From positions 1-48,721 of the forward strand of contig WRMF01000016.1 of assembly GCA_009777245.1 (NCBI GenBank): a stretch of 48,721 bases of DNA, in the 5' to 3' direction. Shown here in pieces: positions 1 through 7,676 of this stretch (position 1 is the stretch's first letter; each line of letters starts with the position of its first letter). The notes under the pieces were generated by a model. That model searched no databases and was not told the DNA's origin. It was given only the letters and a program-made list of their open reading frames with translations. The position numbers were made by a program, and so were the translations under genes. Source of the stretch: Betaproteobacteria bacterium (lineage in GTDB: Bacteria > Pseudomonadota > Gammaproteobacteria > Burkholderiales > Rhodocyclaceae).

Positions 1-114
1 AAGGCGGTTGGCAAGATAGCGCGTATCTACACAGATGGAAACAGTTGCTACACTGAAGTGTTTGCCAGGATAGGGATATCAAAGCTACACAGAATAGCGC
101 CAGGGAAATCCGCA
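1..114 (+). pseudogene. possible remnant of a DDE-type transposase (left edge)
   Basis: Frame 1 is open from the window edge and reads a short stretch containing IYTDGNSCYTEVF followed by KLHRIAPGKS. The TDG...Y arrangement resembles the second catalytic Asp region of IS1-like DDE transposases. After about residue 38 the frame stays open, but the sequence no longer looks like protein and runs into the purK 3' region. This is pattern recognition only. It could be an arbitrary open frame, and the upstream part lies outside the window. Confidence 0.25.
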
Positions 115-175
115 CTTATTTGCCTCTCCCACCACACGCCACTTGAGCGTAGCTTTGTTACCGAAACCGCTCCAA

Positions 176-224
176 GGGGCGCAGGCTGGAATGGAATTTC
201 GTTTCATTCCAGGCTACATGCCCC
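176..224. terminator. hairpin at the 3' end of purK
   Basis: GGGGC (176-180) pairs with GCCCC (220-224), and CTGGAATG (86-93 of that line, i.e. 186-193) pairs with CATTCCAG (205-212). The hairpin spans the purK stop codon at 214-216. No clear U-tract follows on the minus strand, so it may be a weak terminator or simply an RNA 3'-end stem. Confidence 0.35.
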
Positions 225-1374
225 TCTTCAATCCCGCACTTATACCGATAGCGCGTCTTGCCGCCAGCGCCATGGGCAGCGCATCATCAAGGCGCTCGCC
301 GACTACCGTGAAATGCCCCATTTTGCGGCCATGTCGGGGATGGCGTTTGCCGTATAGGCGCAAGACCAGATTGGGTACGGCATAAAGCGCGTTCCAAGCC
401 GGTTCGCGGATTTTGCCGTCCGCATCAAACCAGATGTCGCCAAGCAAATTGACCATGACGGAAGCCGAATGCGGGCGCGGATCATGCAGAGGCAGACCGC
501 ACACCGCGCGCACCTGCTGCTCGTACTGGCTTGCCGTGCAGGCATCCAGCGTGTAATGTCCGCTGTTGTGCGGGCGAGGAGCCATTTCATTTACGAACAG
601 CCGCCCATCGCTTACGAAAAATTCAACCGCCAATACTCCGACATAACCCAGTTTTTCCGCGATATATTCCGCGATAACCCGCGCCTCCTCGGCGAGTAGG
701 GCAGACACCCGCGCCGGAACGATGGAAACATCCAGAATGCCGTTTGTGTGTCGGTTTTCGGCTACCGGAAAACTTTTGACATTCCCGTGCATGTCCCTTG
801 CCAGCACTACGGAAATTTCGCAATCAAGGGCAAGTTTTTTCTCCAGAATCGCAGCTTCGCCATTTAATGCCAGATATGCCGTCATTGTTTCTTCATGGGT
901 TTTTACGACGGCTTGCCCCTTGCCGTCGTAGCCGAAACGGGCAACTTTCAGGATTCCGGGAAACAGGTTATTGTCCGTAGCGATAATGTCGGCCTCGCTC
1001 TGGATAGCGGCAAAATCGCCATGCGGAAAGCCGGAATCGAGCAGAAATTGTTTTTCCGTGATGCGGTTCTGGCAGATTGCCACCGCGTTTGCCGAAGGAT
1101 GCGTCGGCATTCGCTCCTCAAAAAACGCCAGCGTCGCGGCAGGCACGTTCTCAAATTCCGTAGTGACCGCCGCAGAATGGTTGGCGATTTCGGAAAGCGC
1201 GTCTAGGTCGTCGTAGGGTGCGACGATGTGGCGATCGGCAATGCGTCCGGCGGGACTTTCCGCATCCGGGTCGAGCGCCCAGACGGTATAGCCCATCTCA
1301 TGCGCGGCAGCGACGAAAAACCTGCCCAACTGGCCGCCGCCCAGCATGGCAAGCGTGGAAGGAGGAAGGATCAT
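214..1374 (-). CDS. purK: 5-(carboxyamino)imidazole ribonucleotide synthase PurK
   Basis: This 386-residue ATP-grasp enzyme converts AIR, bicarbonate and ATP to N5-CAIR in cytoplasmic purine synthesis; PurE normally acts next. The N-terminus carries the nucleotide-binding stretch MLGGGQLGRFF (residues 10-20). The middle has the ATP-grasp segment with GYDGKGQ, and the C-terminal part has the family signature NEMAPRPHNSGH. Length is near the usual 350-390. It is the last gene of a leftward run (rnhA, dnaQ, purK). purE is not next to it on either side, although the two are often adjacent. The start at 1374 gives the standard N-terminus. The product call is secure; the separation from purE is only an observation about this window. 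Confidence 0.95.
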   Translation of the reverse strand: MILPPSTLAMLGGGQLGRFFVAAAHEMGYTVWALDPDAESPAGRIADRHIVAPYDDLDALSEIANHSAAVTTEFENVPAATLAFFEERMPTHPSANAVAICQNRITEKQFLLDSGFPHGDFAAIQSEADIIATDNNLFPGILKVARFGYDGKGQAVVKTHEETMTAYLALNGEAAILEKKLALDCEISVVLARDMHGNVKSFPVAENRHTNGILDVSIVPARVSALLAEEARVIAEYIAEKLGYVGVLAVEFFVSDGRLFVNEMAPRPHNSGHYTLDACTASQYEQQVRAVCGLPLHDPRPHSASVMVNLLGDIWFDADGKIREPAWNALYAVPNLVLRLYGKRHPRHGRKMGHFTVVGERLDDALPMALAARRAIGISAGLKRGM

Positions 1375-1464
1375 GGTTCTGAAAAGAAAATATGAGGTTG
1401 CATTTTAGTGCAAGATTTTCGCCTGGAATGAACGGATAGCGCACTTCAGCCTTCTGTGGTACGT

Positions 1465-2178
1465 TCAGGCGGAAGCCTTTGTCCACAGGCAATTTCCTGT
1501 TTTCAGGATGCCTGCCAGAATTTTTTGATGTTCCGCTTCTTCTTCCGGGGTCGCCCGCAGGACAAAAAGCGACGCATTGGCAGGGTGCGTGAAACGGCGC
1601 TTGCTCTCCGAGCGCGAACCGCGCGGCTTGGCTACTGGCGCTTCTTCGGCGAGCAGGCTTTCCTGCCCGCGTGTCATGGCGATATATACATGGGTCAGGA
1701 GTTCCGCATCCAGCAACGCGCTGTGCAGGTTGCGATGCTTGTTGTCGACCTGGTATCGCTCGCAGAGCGCGTCAAGACTGTTCCTTTTGCCGGGATGGAG
1801 TTCCCGCGCAGTCTTCAGGGTATCCATTACGCTGGCGCAGATTGTTTCGGTCGCGGGCATGTCAAGGCGCGCGAATTCCGAATCCAGAAAACCGATGTCG
1901 AACGGGGCGTTATGGATGACCAGTTCCGCGCCCTGAATGAAATTGCACAATTCTTTGGCAATTTGCGCGAATTTGGGCTTGTCTTCCAGAAAATCGTTGT
2001 CAATGCCGTGCACCGCCATAGCCCCGGCTTCGATTTCCCGCTCAGGATTCAGGTAAAAATGCAGCCGTCGTCCGGTCAGACGGCGGCTTTGCATCTCTAT
2101 GCCCGCGATTTCGATGATGCGATGTCCGTGCCTTGGCTCAAGGCCGGTGGTTTCAGTATCGAGGAAAATTTGTCTCAT
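1465..2178 (-). CDS. dnaQ: DNA polymerase III epsilon subunit (3'-5' proofreading exonuclease)
   Basis: At 237 residues this matches DnaQ (about 240). The DEDDh exonuclease motifs are visible: Exo I IFLDTETTGL at residues 4-13, Exo II around VIHNAPFDIGFLD (D near residue 98), and Exo III with HSALLDAELL, where H and D are the catalytic pair. The C-terminal tail after about residue 180 is basic and low in similarity, as expected for the segment that binds the polymerase alpha subunit. It lies 90 nt upstream of purK on the same strand. rnhA, its usual partner, is 392 nt further upstream beyond a repeat-filled spacer. Confidence 0.95.
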   Translation of the reverse strand: MRQIFLDTETTGLEPRHGHRIIEIAGIEMQSRRLTGRRLHFYLNPEREIEAGAMAVHGIDNDFLEDKPKFAQIAKELCNFIQGAELVIHNAPFDIGFLDSEFARLDMPATETICASVMDTLKTARELHPGKRNSLDALCERYQVDNKHRNLHSALLDAELLTHVYIAMTRGQESLLAEEAPVAKPRGSRSESKRRFTHPANASLFVLRATPEEEAEHQKILAGILKTGNCLWTKASA

Positions 2179-2570
2179 TGGGTGAAAATCGGTTAAAGGT
2201 TGAAAAAAATGCTACTGGCGCGGTCTTGGTTTAAGCGCGTACATTTTGCGCGCCTTCGCTGCCCATTCGTCATTCCCGCATACCTGTCCCCGCGCAGGCG
2301 GTGAGCGGGAATCCAGCACAGAGCCGAACAAGAGAGGAACCCAAAACAACCTAGGGCAGAAACGTTGCTCCCATGCGGAAACGACAGACGAACGGAAAGG
2401 CATTTGGCTGCGCCGCGAGTGGCATCAAAGCGAGTGACCAAACTCTCCCATAAGTGGGAGAGGTGACAACGGCAGGCGGGGTGGGTGTTGCTCCCCTCTC
2501 CCACTTGTGGGAGAGGGGTTGGGGGAGAGGGAAGACACTCCGTGACATGCATACTTGTATCAAAATCGCC
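2179..2570. repeat. repeat-filled spacer between dnaQ and rnhA
   Basis: No convincing gene is present. The spacer holds TIR-like ends at 2228-2247 and 2545-2575, pointing towards each other; the right one overlaps the rnhA stop codon. It also holds a 41-nt palindromic unit with ATTCCCGC/GCGGGAAT arms at 2272-2312, and two CTCTCCCA..GTGGGAGAG hairpins near 2445-2465 and 2498-2519. This looks like a degenerate MITE that captured or was hit by other repeats, and it separates two genes that are commonly adjacent. Confidence 0.6.
2272..2312. repeat. 41-nt palindromic unit (dRS3-like arms)
   Basis: The arms ATTCCCGC and GCGGGAAT enclose a second GC-rich inverted repeat (CCCCGCGCAGGCGG region). A nearly identical unit lies in inverted orientation at 47202-47242. 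The arms resemble the ATTCCC-n-GGGAAT repeats (dRS3) of Neisseria and similar palindromes common in Proteobacteria. Confidence 0.6.
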
Positions 2571-3014
2571 CTAACTGCGTTGATCTTGCAGGGAATTTCC
2601 CTGCCTTGCCAGTTTGTCGGCGCGTTCGTTTTCCGGGATGCCGGCGTGTCCCTTGACCCATATCCATTCTATTTCATGTCGGGCGGCGAGGGAGTCGAGT
2701 TCGCGCCAGAGGTCGTCGTTTTTCACCGGCTTTTTGTCGGCGGTTTTCCAGCCGTTCGTCTTCCATTTTTCAATCCATTGGCTGATGCCCTGCTGGACGT
2801 AGCGGGAATCCGTATGGACGCGGGCATGCACCGGGCGCTTCAATGCTTCCAATGCGCGGATGACTGCGAGCAATTCCATCCGGTTGTTGGTGGTGTGCGC
2901 TTCCCCTCCGCATAGTTCTTTTTCCGCCGCTCCCATGCGAAGCAGCGCGCCCCAGCCGCCTGGGCCGGGATTTCCCCGGCAGGAGCCGTCGGTGAATATA
3001 TCAACGACTTTCAT
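2571..3014 (-). CDS. rnhA: ribonuclease HI
   Basis: RNase HI degrades the RNA strand of RNA-DNA hybrids such as Okazaki primers and R-loops. The 147-residue protein has all four acidic catalytic positions: [14 protein letters not shown] (D10 region), the [13 protein letters not shown] helix with its Glu, HTDSRYV (Asp), and the C-terminal [13 protein letters not shown] (His and Asp). I chose the internal ATG at 3012-3014, because it gives the canonical [11 protein letters not shown] start and the longer frame adds only low-complexity residues. It overlaps the upstream methyltransferase gene by 14 nt, so the two are probably translated together. The stop codon TAG falls in a TIR-like repeat end. 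Confidence 0.95.
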   Translation of the reverse strand: MKVVDIFTDGSCRGNPGPGGWGALLRMGAAEKELCGGEAHTTNNRMELLAVIRALEALKRPVHARVHTDSRYVQQGISQWIEKWKTNGWKTADKKPVKNDDLWRELDSLAARHEIEWIWVKGHAGIPENERADKLARQGNSLQDQRS

Positions 3015-3795
3015 CCTGTATTTTTCCTGATTCTTCCAGCGAATTTTCCGGGCGGCTTTTGCGGGGTAGGGGGGTGAGCGCCCCGGCGGCGGCAAGCCGC
3101 CGGTCGCGCCAGGTGGGCATGATCAGGCGCATTCCGGCTACCCGCTTGATGGCGCGGATGATGTATATGCCTCCCGCAAATCCCCACCAGCGATCTCCTG
3201 CCTTTTCCATGAACTGCCAGCGTTTCAGCCATGCCGGGCTTTTGCATGGCGGGACATAGAGACCGAAAATGCCCCGATCAATTTCAAAGCCGAGTAATTG
3301 CAGCCAGTCTTTCAGGCGCGATACGGAGAGATAGTCTCCTTCCCAGGGAAAGCCGCCTGGAAAGGGCGGGAGACGGCGGGCAAGACCCCACAGGGAAAAC
3401 GGATTGAAGCCAATGATGAAGAGCCTGCCTTCGGGGATCAGGATGCGCTCCACTTCGCGCAGAATCTGGTGCGGATCGGAACGAAATTCCAGAATATGCG
3501 GCAGGACAACCAGATCAACGCTTTGCGAGGCGATGGGGAGCGCGGTAAATTCGGCGCGAAGGTGCGCGGGCGTACCCGTCCTGTCGCTCAAAATCTGGCG
3601 CAGGGGCATCCGGTTATTTGCCAGCAGGTTTCGTTCCGGCATACCCAGTTGCAGCGCGTTGAATCCGAATTCATCGGCGATTGCGTCAGAAAGTTTGACC
3701 GCTTCCAGATCGAGCACATACCGACCCTGCGGGGTTTCAAGCCATTCTTGCGGGGAGATTGGCGGCGCGGGCGAGAGGGAAGCGGAATGTGTCAT
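3001..3795 (-). CDS. SAM-dependent methyltransferase, YafS-like
   Basis: This 264-residue protein looks like a class I methyltransferase of the type found beside rnhA (YafS in enterobacteria). Visible parts are [27 protein letters not shown], corresponding to the motif-IV/V region of Methyltransf_11 proteins, then [15 protein letters not shown], and a C-terminal half rich in aromatic and basic residues. The glycine-rich SAM motif I near the N-terminus is poorly conserved, as in other YafS-like proteins. The substrate is unknown. In E. coli the neighbours are gloB, rnhA and dnaQ; gloB is absent here. It heads the leftward operon, with rnhA overlapping its end. Confidence 0.8.
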   Translation of the reverse strand: MTHSASLSPAPPISPQEWLETPQGRYVLDLEAVKLSDAIADEFGFNALQLGMPERNLLANNRMPLRQILSDRTGTPAHLRAEFTALPIASQSVDLVVLPHILEFRSDPHQILREVERILIPEGRLFIIGFNPFSLWGLARRLPPFPGGFPWEGDYLSVSRLKDWLQLLGFEIDRGIFGLYVPPCKSPAWLKRWQFMEKAGDRWWGFAGGIYIIRAIKRVAGMRLIMPTWRDRRLAAAGALTPLPRKSRPENSLEESGKIQDESR

Positions 3796-3840
3796 GGGTA
3801 AAAATGCTATTTGGCAGGAATGCAGTCTACGCTACGGGCG

Positions 3841-3865
3841 CTACTCATTTGACCCGAAAACAGAG
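3841..3865 (-). repeat. solo TIR-like repeat end
   Basis: Read on the minus strand, this contains CTGTTTTCGGGTCAAAT, close to the terminal inverted repeat of the element at 42694-42913. No partner end was seen nearby. Confidence 0.45.
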
Positions 3866-4011
3866 GTTTATATCGGGCAGAAAGTTTATTATAGCAGGGC
3901 AATCGCATTTGCGCCCTGAGAACGAGCCGACACTTGGTTGGGAGTGGTGCCCCGGATGTTCCGGGGATTGCCGCGATTACAGCAAACGATTTTTTTTAAG
4001 GGGGAAAACCG

Positions 4012-4413
4012 ATGAGCATCCACTTCGACGATCCGGTAAAACAGGAAATCTGGACGAGGCTTCGCGCATTAAACGATGCCTGGACCAAAGGAAACCCGGA
4101 TGATCTGGCAGAATTTTTCCATAGCGACATGCTTGCGATAACGCCTACTGACCGGCTGCGCAGGGAAGGGAGGGCGGCCTGTGTTGCCGGATGGAAGGAA
4201 TTTGCGAGCGCCACGCGCATTCATAGCTGGGAAGAAACCGAGCCTGTGATTCATGTTTACGGCAATTGCGCCGTTGTCGCCTATTACTTCGAGATTTCAT
4301 TCGATATGGGCGGACAAACCTTTAATACGAGCGGGCGCGACATGTTCTTTTTCGTGCAGGAAGGCAGCAAATGGTGGGCGGTGGCGGATCAGTTTTCACC
4401 TTACCCCGGTTGA
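4012..4413 (+). CDS. SnoaL-like / DUF4440 nuclear transport factor 2-fold protein
   Basis: The 133-residue sequence has the pattern of NTF2-fold proteins of the SnoaL/DUF4440 group. An N-terminal helix pair (IWTRLRALNDAWTKGNPDDLAEFF) is followed by HSDMLAITPTDRLRREGR, VAGWKEFA, and C-terminal beta strands with GRDMFFFVQEGSKWWAVADQFSP. Such proteins may be small isomerases or hydrolases or ligand-binding subunits; no specific reaction can be assigned. There is no signal peptide. A good ribosome-binding site (AAGGGGGA) lies 6 nt before the ATG. It stands alone on the plus strand between leftward genes and ends before a perfect palindrome likely to act as a terminator. Confidence 0.75.
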   Translation: MSIHFDDPVKQEIWTRLRALNDAWTKGNPDDLAEFFHSDMLAITPTDRLRREGRAACVAGWKEFASATRIHSWEETEPVIHVYGNCAVVAYYFEISFDMGGQTFNTSGRDMFFFVQEGSKWWAVADQFSPYPG

Positions 4414-4476
4414 TGGCATTGTTGTATAGAAGTTCCCGTAACTAACGCTTTCTTTCCGTAAGCGGACGAATTATTC

Positions 4477-4504
4477 GTAGGGGCGCGATAAATCGCGCCC
4501 CTAC
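4477..4504. terminator. 28-nt perfect palindrome in a convergent gap
   Basis: GTAGGGGCGCGAT and ATCGCGCCCCTAC form a perfect 13-bp stem around AA. It lies between a plus-strand gene (ending 4413) and a minus-strand gene (ending 4640), so it could end transcription from both sides. A palindrome of identical length and identical outer seven bases, but a different core, lies at 46998-47025, also in a convergent gap. Confidence 0.55.
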
Positions 4505-4544
4505 ATCCCTGAATTTCCGCCTGCGCCAACATCATGTAAGCGTA

Positions 4545-4591
4545 GCGAACCCCAACGTCAAGCCATGCGCCAGATAGATGTTGGGGTTCGC
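4545..4591. repeat. 12-bp inverted repeat
   Basis: GCGAACCCCAAC (4545-4556) and GTTGGGGTTCGC (4580-4591) are perfect inverted repeats separated by 23 nt. Function unknown; probably a repeat unit or an RNA 3'-end stem. Confidence 0.5.
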
Positions 4592-4639
4592 GCGAAGCGC
4601 TCACCCTAGCCTACCGCGTTTCTCTGAAATGTCGGTGTA

Positions 4640-5239
4640 TCAGCAAAACTCGTATAGCACATCCTGATGCAGATAGGCCAAGCATCCAGAGCCGATCTTG
4701 CGCAGATTGATGGGTTCCGGTTGACGAGCCAGATTCCGAATGGGTTTATTGCGTAGCCGCCAAGTTAGCAGCAGACCAACATACTTGACTCGTTTGGAGG
4801 CCAGCATTTCGTCCAGCATGGCATACCAATTGTCATTGTTGCGCGAGCCTAGACGCTGGCGTATACGCTGCTCATTTTCTGCGAGCGCTTCCTCGTATTT
4901 GGTTTGCTTTTGCTGTTGGAAGCGAATGATTTCCGCTTCGCTCCAACCTTCAGTACGCAGTTTGTTGATTTGTTCATAATAAGCCGAGCCGATCATCGGC
5001 GATTGACCGACGGTCAGCGGTTCATGTTCATCAGCCAGGCAGCCAAGCCTCGTATCACAGTCGCACCCGCGTTTTTTGCGCGCCAGGCAGAAGTATTGTT
5101 CGCCTTGTTTCAAACAGGCTTTGATACTGCTATCGTCGAGCGGGTAGAGTTGGCGGCGATGCCGTAGGGCGATGGTGTCCAACGCGCTCAGGCTGTCCGA
5201 GGAGCAGGCAGGCAGAAACATGTTGATGAATAGGCACAT
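4640..5239 (-). CDS. Cys-rich hypothetical protein
   Basis: I do not recognise this 199-residue protein. It has a cysteine-rich N-terminal third, with cysteines in CLKQGEQYFC and KRGCDCDTRLGC, that could bind a metal or iron-sulfur cluster. It then has a charged, probably helical middle (EGWSEAEIIRFQQQKQ, EEALAENEQRIRQRL) and a basic C-terminal part. The first residues are hydrophobic with a Cys (MFLPACSSD), but this is a poor lipobox. No good ribosome-binding site precedes the ATG, so the start is uncertain. It lies 21 nt downstream of kdsB, where adk follows in many betaproteobacteria. It is likely a real gene because the frame is long and kept clear, but there is no function. Confidence 0.55.
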   Translation of the reverse strand: MCLFINMFLPACSSDSLSALDTIALRHRRQLYPLDDSSIKACLKQGEQYFCLARKKRGCDCDTRLGCLADEHEPLTVGQSPMIGSAYYEQINKLRTEGWSEAEIIRFQQQKQTKYEEALAENEQRIRQRLGSRNNDNWYAMLDEMLASKRVKYVGLLLTWRLRNKPIRNLARQPEPINLRKIGSGCLAYLHQDVLYEFC

Positions 5240-5260
5240 GGGAGAATGAAACTTCTAATG

Positions 5261-6022
5261 TTACGCAAACCTCTGCCGCATCCGCTCCGCCTCTTCCTTT
5301 GTGTCGACGCCAGGCGGCAGGGGGTGGTCAATTTCCAGAACATGAATCCGGTAGCCGTGCCAGAGGGCGCGCAGTTGCTCCAACGATTCAGATTCTTCCA
5401 GCGGCGAACGCTCCAACTGACCATAGGCATGAAGAAAAGAAGCGCGATAGGCGTAAAGACCGATGTGGCGCAGCGCCTTCATATCAGGCGGTAAGGTCTC
5501 CCGACTTTTTGCGAAGGCATCCCTGGCATAAGGAACAGGGGCGCGGGAAAAATAAAGAGCATTCCCCTGTCGGTCGCAAACTACCTTGACAACATTGGGA
5601 TTGAAAAATTCCGCCGCGTCGGCAATAGGATGGGCAAGGGTAGCCATGTCCGCGCCGCTATCCGCCAGGGCAGAAGCGGCAGCGTTAATCATATCGGGCG
5701 GCAGCGACGGCTCGTCGCCCTGGGCGTTCACTACCAGAGTATCCGGCGGCCAGCCCTTGAAAGCCGCGACTTCCGCAATCCGGTCGGTTCCGCTGGCGTG
5801 GTTCTCAGCGGTCAATATGGCTTCATGACCATATTCGGCAGCCGCTTCCAGAATTGCCGGGTGATCGGTGGCGATCAGGATTTCTTCCGCGCCGGATTGT
5901 CGCGCGTTCTCGGCGACGCGAATGACCATCGGCCTGCCGCCAAGGTCAATGAGCGGCTTGGCGGGCAGGCGCGTCGACGCGTAACGCGCGGGGATGACAA
6001 CCTTGAAGGGGATGTCCCGCAT
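5261..6022 (-). CDS. kdsB: 3-deoxy-manno-octulosonate cytidylyltransferase (CMP-Kdo synthetase)
   Basis: KdsB activates Kdo with CTP to give CMP-Kdo for the LPS inner core. The 253-residue length is typical. The N-terminal nucleotide-binding signature is clear in VIPARYASTRLPAKPL and GGRPMV (residues 9-32), followed by ATDHP, ENHASGTDRIAEV and VVNAQGDEPSLPP, which are hallmark stretches of the family. It starts one base after the Trm112-like stop codon and is the last gene of the exbB-exbD-lpxK-Trm112-kdsB run, so it is probably cotranscribed with lpxK, a second LPS gene. Confidence 0.96.
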   Translation of the reverse strand: MRDIPFKVVIPARYASTRLPAKPLIDLGGRPMVIRVAENARQSGAEEILIATDHPAILEAAAEYGHEAILTAENHASGTDRIAEVAAFKGWPPDTLVVNAQGDEPSLPPDMINAAASALADSGADMATLAHPIADAAEFFNPNVVKVVCDRQGNALYFSRAPVPYARDAFAKSRETLPPDMKALRHIGLYAYRASFLHAYGQLERSPLEESESLEQLRALWHGYRIHVLEIDHPLPPGVDTKEEAERMRQRFA

Positions 6023-6023
6023 G

Positions 6024-6203
6024 TTATCTGGTTTCTTCCGCAGTCAGGGGACGGGCTTCATCTTCCAGCATGACCGGAATTCCGTCCCTGATAGGAAAGG
6101 CCAGTTTGCAGGGCTTGCAAACCAATTCCCGTTCGGCCTGATTGTGCTGTAGTTCCCCCTTGCAAAGGGGGCAGACGAGAATGTCAAGAAGTTTTGTGTC
6201 CAT
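6024..6203 (-). CDS. Trm112 family zinc-binding protein (YcaR-like)
   Basis: A 59-residue protein with a CPLC pair at residues 11-14 and a second CKPC pair near residues 31-34. This is the zinc-ribbon pattern of the Trm112/YcaR family. Eukaryotic and archaeal Trm112 activates methyltransferases; the bacterial role is not settled. I chose the internal start MDTKLLD, preceded by GAAGGAA, rather than the longer frame. It sits between lpxK (10 nt upstream) and kdsB (1 nt downstream), its usual place in betaproteobacteria. Confidence 0.9.
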   Translation of the reverse strand: MDTKLLDILVCPLCKGELQHNQAERELVCKPCKLAFPIRDGIPVMLEDEARPLTAEETR

Positions 6204-6213
6204 AAGAGTTCCT

Positions 6214-7398
6214 TCAAGGAGTTTTTTTCGCAATCCGGGCGACGACATGCGCGACAAGTTCAGGGGAAATACGCGCCGTGACCGGAAGCGCCCAAGCGTC
6301 GGAAAGATTCAAACGAGAGCATTTTACGCCATCTTTTTCGGTCATCATGATGGTCTTGTGAGTCACCCCAACCTGAAGGTTGGGGCTTCCTCGCCACAGA
6401 TGAGGGGAGCCTTCGCGGCTCCACAAAACAACTGTCTCGCTCACCCCGCCATAAATGGCGAGGCTTCTTCGAGACACGTGGTCAAACAGGAAGTCTTCCA
6501 GGGAATAAGGATGATGGTCGGGGAAGGGATGCGGCGTATAGGCAAGGCCAAGATTATCCAGAGTGGCGAAAAAACGCGCCGGATTGCCGATACCCGCCAC
6601 GGCGTCAAGCGGGCGGCCTTGAAAATCCGCTGCGGGACGACAGTCCGAAGGGTCGGCAAGGCGATAGCAATCGCCCGGCTCCAGACGCATGGCAAAACAG
6701 GGTTTTGCCCGCAGGGCTTCCGGTAATTCAGGCGAGCCGTGGGTGACAATCAAATCGGCGCGAAGAAGGCGTGATTGCGGCTCCCGCAACGGCCCGACAG
6801 GCATCATCCAGCCGTTGCCAAGCCCGCGCTCGTCAAAGACAACTATTTCCAGATCACGCGCCAGCCGGTAATGCTGCAAACCATCATCGCACAACAGGCA
6901 ATCGGTTTTTGGGTGCGCGGCAAGAAGCGCCGCCCCGGCGGATGCGCGACAACGCCCGATCCAGACAGGCAAGCCGCTCCGACGGGCAAGTAACAGCGGC
7001 TCATCGCCCGTGTCAAGAGGGTCGGAATCAGGCGACACCCGGCAAGGATGAATGGAGTTTTGGGTTAATCTACCGCCGTAGCCCCGGCTGATTATGCCCG
7101 GATGCAAGCCTTTTTCACGCAAGGCTTCGGCTAAAGCGAGGACGAGCGGCGTCTTCCCCGTGCCGCCGACAGTCAGATTGCCGATAATGATTACCGGCAC
7201 AGGCAGGCGTTTTGTTCCAGTTAGTCCGACTCTGTAGCAGAGCCGACGCAAAAAGACTATCGCCGCAAAAATGGCGGCAAAAGGCAACAACGGCAGGAGC
7301 GCAGGAGAAAGCCGGGGCGTATGCCAGCGATCATTCAGCCAGACTGAAAAGCGGCGCATAAGGGAAACGGCGCCAGAGCGGTTGCGATTTGTATTCAT
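6214..7398 (-). CDS. lpxK: tetraacyldisaccharide 4'-kinase LpxK with an in-frame repeat insertion
   Basis: LpxK phosphorylates the 4' position of the lipid A disaccharide precursor at the inner membrane. The N-terminus has a hydrophobic anchor ([17 protein letters not shown]), then the P-loop [14 protein letters not shown] and SRGYGG. Later come [21 protein letters not shown] and the C-terminal TEKDGVKC motif. At 394 residues it is longer than usual (about 330-350). The excess is explained by a 128-nt repeat (6358-6485) inserted in frame between [10 protein letters not shown] and [10 protein letters not shown], adding about residues 307-347 to a loop between a helix and a core strand. All conserved motifs remain on both sides, and no stop or frameshift is created, so the enzyme is probably active. 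An internal ATG at 7357-7359 is an alternative start. Confidence 0.92.
   Translation of the reverse strand: MNTNRNRSGAVSLMRRFSVWLNDRWHTPRLSPALLPLLPFAAIFAAIVFLRRLCYRVGLTGTKRLPVPVIIIGNLTVGGTGKTPLVLALAEALREKGLHPGIISRGYGGRLTQNSIHPCRVSPDSDPLDTGDEPLLLARRSGLPVWIGRCRASAGAALLAAHPKTDCLLCDDGLQHYRLARDLEIVVFDERGLGNGWMMPVGPLREPQSRLLRADLIVTHGSPELPEALRAKPCFAMRLEPGDCYRLADPSDCRPAADFQGRPLDAVAGIGNPARFFATLDNLGLAYTPHPFPDHHPYSLEDFLFDHVSRRSLAIYGGVSETVVLWSREGSPHLWRGSPNLQVGVTHKTIMMTEKDGVKCSRLNLSDAWALPVTARISPELVAHVVARIAKKTP
6358..6485 (-). mobile_element. 128-nt multi-hairpin palindromic element, copy 1 (inside lpxK)
   Basis: Read on the minus strand, the unit runs from TTGACCACGTGTCTCG to GGTTGGGGTGACTCAC. It contains an outer TGTCTCG/CGAGACA stem enclosing a CCTCGCC/GGCGGGG stem, then GGAGCC-GCGAA-GGCTCC, then CCCCAACC-TTCA-GGTTGGGG. 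Copy 2 at 47324-47449 is nearly identical, differing mainly in the middle hairpin and being 2 nt shorter. Copy 3 at 37715-37764 is a short deletion derivative. There is no coding capacity for a transposase, so it would be a non-autonomous element. The TTCA/TGAA-looped terminal hairpin resembles IS200/IS605-family ends (inference). Confidence 0.85.
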
Positions 7399-7676
7399 TG
7401 CCGTAAATAGTTGTACTTGTTTCGCAGAGTACGCAGGAGATGGAGAGCCTTGCTCCCGCTTTTAATTACTCGTCATGCGGTAATGACGAGTGTGTTAAAG
7501 TACGTGAGCTGGCGCGGCAAACCCTTTCCCCCGACCACTCTCCCACTCGCTTTGATACCACGAGTGGGAGGGGGGAGACAATTCCGCTCCGCCTGATGTT
7601 GTTAACTTTCCCATTTATGGCTTTGCCGCAAGTGGGAGAGGGCGCGTAAAACGTGCTCACTTGAACCGAAAACTCC
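7399..7676. repeat. repeat-rich gap between lpxK and exbD
   Basis: No gene seen. It contains a 9-bp hairpin ACTCGTCAT/ATGACGAGT (7468-7491) and a 10-bp hairpin CTCCCACTCG/CGAGTGGGAG (7540-7570). A TIR-like end at 7651-7676 has an outermost TAG that is the stop codon of exbD. It probably separates lpxK transcription from exbB-exbD, or at least places structured RNA between them. Confidence 0.55.
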
